From positions 41,688,257-41,752,256 of the forward strand of contig QCXZ01000003.1 of the NCBI GenBank assembly GCA_025024175.1: a DNA stretch of 64,000 nucleotides, written 5' to 3'. The DNA is from Rhyzopertha dominica (taxonomy: Eukaryota; Arthropoda; Insecta; Coleoptera; Bostrichidae). The notes beneath the pieces were generated by a model that did no database searches, was not told the origin of the DNA, and was given only the letters and a program-made list of their open reading frames with translations. The first letter of the stretch is position 1. The number at the start of each line of letters is the position of its first letter. The translations under genes were made by a program, and so were the position numbers. Below are positions 61,101 through 64,000 of this stretch, in pieces.

Positions 61101-61312
61101 TAGAGGTGGTTCGGTCGCGAACGAACTGTTAAAAAGAATGGCTCTCGGGTGAGAACCGCGCGAACTGGTTCGTGACATTGGCAGTTCGTCGNTCGCGAAC
61201 AAACAGCTGTTGTTTCAGTTCCCGAACGAACTATTGAAANGAATAACGGCTCGTTTGCGGGAGCTAGTTCGAGCGAACTGGCTCTCCAAAATGAACTGTT
61301 TTTCCCACCTTA
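61101..61312. mobile_element. hAT-like MITE with GTTCGCGAAC/GAACGAACT subterminal words
   Basis: From tagaggtggttcggtcgcga to gaactgtttttcccacctta, the block carries repeated gaacgaact, cgcgaac and gttcg words and loosely inverted ends (tagaggtgg against ccacctta). This is the composition of a known insect hAT MITE style. No target duplication was found. Flanking phrases atggcggctggatgacaaa (61064) and atggcagctggatgacaaa (61329) repeat on both sides, suggesting a larger duplication spanning the element. Confidence 0.45.
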
Positions 61313-61709
61313 TTAGGGCATTTAAAGATGGCAGCTGGATGACAAATACGTGTTCTGGACAGCCTAATAGTACCATTCCCATTTTATTTGGAATAAAACT
61401 GTATTACAAGTCAATTGTGAATATGTGCTGTTGTGGAAGTCCTCCTTGTCGGTGTAGGCAAAAGCGGGTAGCCTGCTCGAAGATCAACGATTAACAACAG
61501 ATCAAATGCAATGACTTGCTAAAACAGATACATTTCAAAGTTCCACGTCAATCCTTAAACGGCAGTAAATTACAGTAAACTACTTATTAATCTCTCCTAT
61601 TAATAGCATGCGACCAGTTCGGCATGGATATAGATTTTTTAATGGTAAAATGTGCACTTTTACGGCCTTACAGGGTACCAGTCAAATATTACTTAAATAT
61701 TATTATAAA
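61313..61709. other. Anonymous DNA
   Basis: A 94-codon plus-strand frame (61210-61494) crosses the MITE boundary and is not credible as a gene. Nothing else recognised. Confidence 0.4.
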
Positions 61710-62295
61710 CAAGTAAAATTATCTCATTGCCCTCCACCGTGCAACTTAAAACTCGCAGGCAATGTGACAGGAGACGCGACTTTAATTCAGGATTAGCGAG
61801 ACCAGAGTGCAACGAGGAGATAGTTCCTCCCACACCTTCTGCAGTAGCCGCACGTATCTCAATAATGAGCGCCATTAATTACGGCCGGAGGTAACACACC
61901 TTGACAACCCGACACTGCTGCACTTTATGCACATTCACCCATAAATACGGAGTCCTCCCGTACACGAAACGAATCTTTGCCGTACATCCAAGACAAACAG
62001 CAATTATTCTCGGGAGACAGCAGTCATTTTTTCTGCTATTGTGCCAGGCGAGGACAAGGGCGCTGAGGCGTCCCCCTTGTGGCATGTGCAGCTTTCCCAA
62101 GGATGATGGCACGCACCGCTGCAACGCGCTGATAACAAAAACTTGCAAGTGCACGCGCTCACGCATGAATGAGCTTGGTGCATACGCGAGCAGAATGTGT
62201 AATTTTGATGTAAAGTGTGCCCGGGAACGGATGAAGCATTTGGGCGCTCGTGCGAAAAATGAGAATGGTTTTTCTTTGCCGTTGTTTATGATATG
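61710..62295. other. GC-richer island, candidate conserved noncoding element
   Basis: Nearly 600 bp of balanced composition with cattgccctccaccgtgcaa, gagcgccattaattacggcc, aggacaagggcgctgaggcg and gaatgagcttggtgcatacg. A 131-codon plus-strand frame (61901-62296) and a 95-codon minus-strand frame overlap. Neither has a recognisable domain, so a coding interpretation is weak but not excluded. Confidence 0.28.
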
Positions 62296-63344
62296 ATTCT
62301 CAACTACTCTGCTGGGTAAATCAAGCGTCTCGTCTGTACCTTTGTGTCGTAATTGAATGCCTTTAAAGATAATTAAAGGAATTACAATTACTGTTGCATG
62401 GAATTAGCTATTTGGAACATAAATGAAAAACTGCAACTATCTAGTGAAACAATAGCAAAATTAGAGAGAAAAAATTAGGCTGAAGGTGATAGAGTACTTA
62501 CACAAACAAATGAAAGACTTTTACAAAACATCTTGTCGAAATTATAGAAAAAAAATAAAAATGAATCGTGCAAAAAACTGAGGTAACAATTGCAACCAAC
62601 TTTCTCAAGCAGGATTCCGTGCAGATATTTGATATTTCTTACCAAGGCTTCAAGCAATCGGAGTGATCCTAGTAAGGCGCAAGGCGGTACGAATTTGACT
62701 GGTTTAAACGAACTGCATTAATTTGTTTGTATTGTGATTTTTAAGTAGCACTTCAAATTTTGTTTTTGGGATTTAAGGTAAGTACATAAATGAATATGAA
62801 ATTCATAAATGACATATACATCCACTTTTACAAGTTACTTCAAACCGTTTAAAAAAGTTTATGGAAATACCAACCACTCGTTAAAAATTTGCGCATGGCA
62901 AAAAGCATTCTCACTGAGCATTGGCTCAAAGGGTCATGGCTGTGAACCAATTTGAGCTAGTAATTTGCTGGTAACTTCCGCATACAGAAAAAACGAAGTG
63001 CATATAAAGCAAACAAATCCTAAACAAACAGAAATGTTTTTAAACGCATCTTCGATGGAGGCATGTTCAATCACAAAACTTCTCACCCCTTCTGTAATAG
63101 GTGCAACATGCCAATTCGTGTTTACATTAGGTATTTTCTTTAATGCTTTCGAGATAAAAACACATACTGGTTCTCTTCAACAGCGTTAATTATAATTCTA
63201 GCAGCAGCCAATTCATTATAAGCCATAATTAACATAACGTATACTAGGGCGTTTTGATTTTCTCACTTCTATGTTAAATACAAGTTATATCATTCTACTT
63301 ATTTCCTTCAAAATATAGAATATTGAAAAACTATTGACATTATG
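62296..63344. other. Anonymous AT-rich DNA
   Basis: Nothing recognised. Confidence 0.45.
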
Positions 63345-63895
63345 AGCTGGTTGCAGAAATCTTGAATTAAACCTGGATTAGCTGCTGGTTTAATCGTAGG
63401 CTGGGTTTAAGCTGGTGCTAAACTGCCGTCCAGGTGCACAAAACTTTTTAGCTGTGGATTAAGTGATCAGGGTTTAATCCACTGATCTCTAAATAACTGG
63501 ATGTCGCTTACATACCAAAATCCATGTAAATTATTTGTGATAGATTTACGCCACTTTAGCGCCTAGCCGCTGGTCCTTGTACTAAAATTTTGACAAAGGT
63601 TCGCTTCTGCGGTAAATATAACGTTAATGATTGACGGTTAAAATCGTGAACTCATCATCTGTCTGCAGATTTCCAAAAGATGATCGTTATAGTGTTTGAG
63701 TAAGAAACATGTACCGTACAAACTGGATGTTACGTTTACTCATAACCATATTATATAGTTAAGGATCTAACCTAAACTTTGAACGCGCCGTTAAATTGAT
63801 AGTACGAGTACCAGCGGCATGGTGGCTACTTATCACAGTTTTGAATGACTTATGCGACATCCAGTTATTTAGAGATCAGTGGTTTAATCAGGCTT
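63345..63895. mobile_element. Inverted-repeat element fragment near the window edge
   Basis: tttaatccactgatctctaa continuing to ctggatgtcgctta (63473-63511) is repeated in reverse at 63852-63890 (gcgacatccag...atctctaa complement, then ggtttaatca), giving about 38 bp of near-perfect inverted repeat around a 340-bp middle. Left of the arm, repeated ggtttaatc/gggtttaagc words and aggtgcacaaaactt (63345-63470) look like subterminal repeats of a PIF/Harbinger- or MITE-type element. The right boundary is unclear, and the superfamily is a guess. Confidence 0.5.
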
Positions 63896-64000
63896 ATATT
63901 AGCTGTTATGATAATACAAGGTTGGCAACGCAGCATTTTGACTCAGCGTAATTAGGCATTTCAGTATTACGTCACAGTCCCTTTAAAAATGGAGGCTGTT

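Noticed and set aside
61901..62296. 131-codon plus-strand open frame
   Set aside because: A 95-codon frame overlaps on the opposite strand and neither has recognisable motifs. Treated as noncoding island.
63886..64000. Possible start codon of a gene at the window end (aaaaatggaggctgtt)
   Set aside because: Only a few codons are visible and no upstream promoter or downstream frame can be assessed.

Overview
This is AT-rich eukaryotic DNA, most probably from an insect nuclear genome. It has scattered single ambiguous bases and one 100-N assembly gap (16670-16769). The relics of Penelope, gypsy, BEL/Pao, Jockey/R1-type LINE, Tc1/mariner and many hAT elements are typical of an arthropod. I could not settle the order; beetle or hemimetabolous insect is a guess. 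I found no intact host protein-coding gene, no tRNA or rRNA and no CRISPR array. Every recognisable coding stretch is a decayed transposon fragment. The window reads as a large intergenic or intronic region shaped by repeated transposon insertion.

Layout. 1-17.8 kb: two inverted copies of a dispersed repeat (1-884 and 16770-17680), a Penelope relic at 3.7-4.1 kb, a foldback element at 8.06-8.38 kb, a TA-flanked Tc1/mariner-type non-autonomous element at 12.09-13.0 kb and a mariner-type transposase C-terminus at 14 kb. 17.8-28 kb: mostly anonymous, with hAT-like fragments and moderately GC-rich islands that resemble conserved noncoding sequence. 28-36 kb: a LINE relic interrupted by a 1.64-kb hAT element that keeps a BED zinc-finger remnant, then a gypsy-type LTR, a DUF4817/HTH transposase relic and a degenerate tandem repeat rich in heat-shock-element-like motifs. 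37.5-45.7 kb: two oppositely oriented copies of one 1.7-kb inverted-repeat transposon. The second copy carries a 4.2-kb insertion with an exact 9-bp target duplication, built of 27 copies of a ~147-bp unit in two opposed arrays. 46-55.3 kb: a Tc1 pseudogene, a 1.2-kb hAT element with a perfect 8-bp target duplication, LINE relics, a rearranged gypsy relic whose LTR contains a 539-bp hAT MITE (perfect 8-bp duplication), a BEL/Pao fragment and a foldback element. 55-64 kb: largely anonymous with several GC-richer islands and a terminal inverted-repeat element cut by the window end.

The nested insertions give a relative chronology: hAT MITE into gypsy LTR, hAT into LINE-like sequence, and the array element into its host transposon, where the sister copy preserves the empty site. 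The most unusual object is the 40697-44881 insertion. Its internal units repeat a motif of its own terminus, so it looks like a transposon whose subterminal sequence has amplified into a giant foldback.
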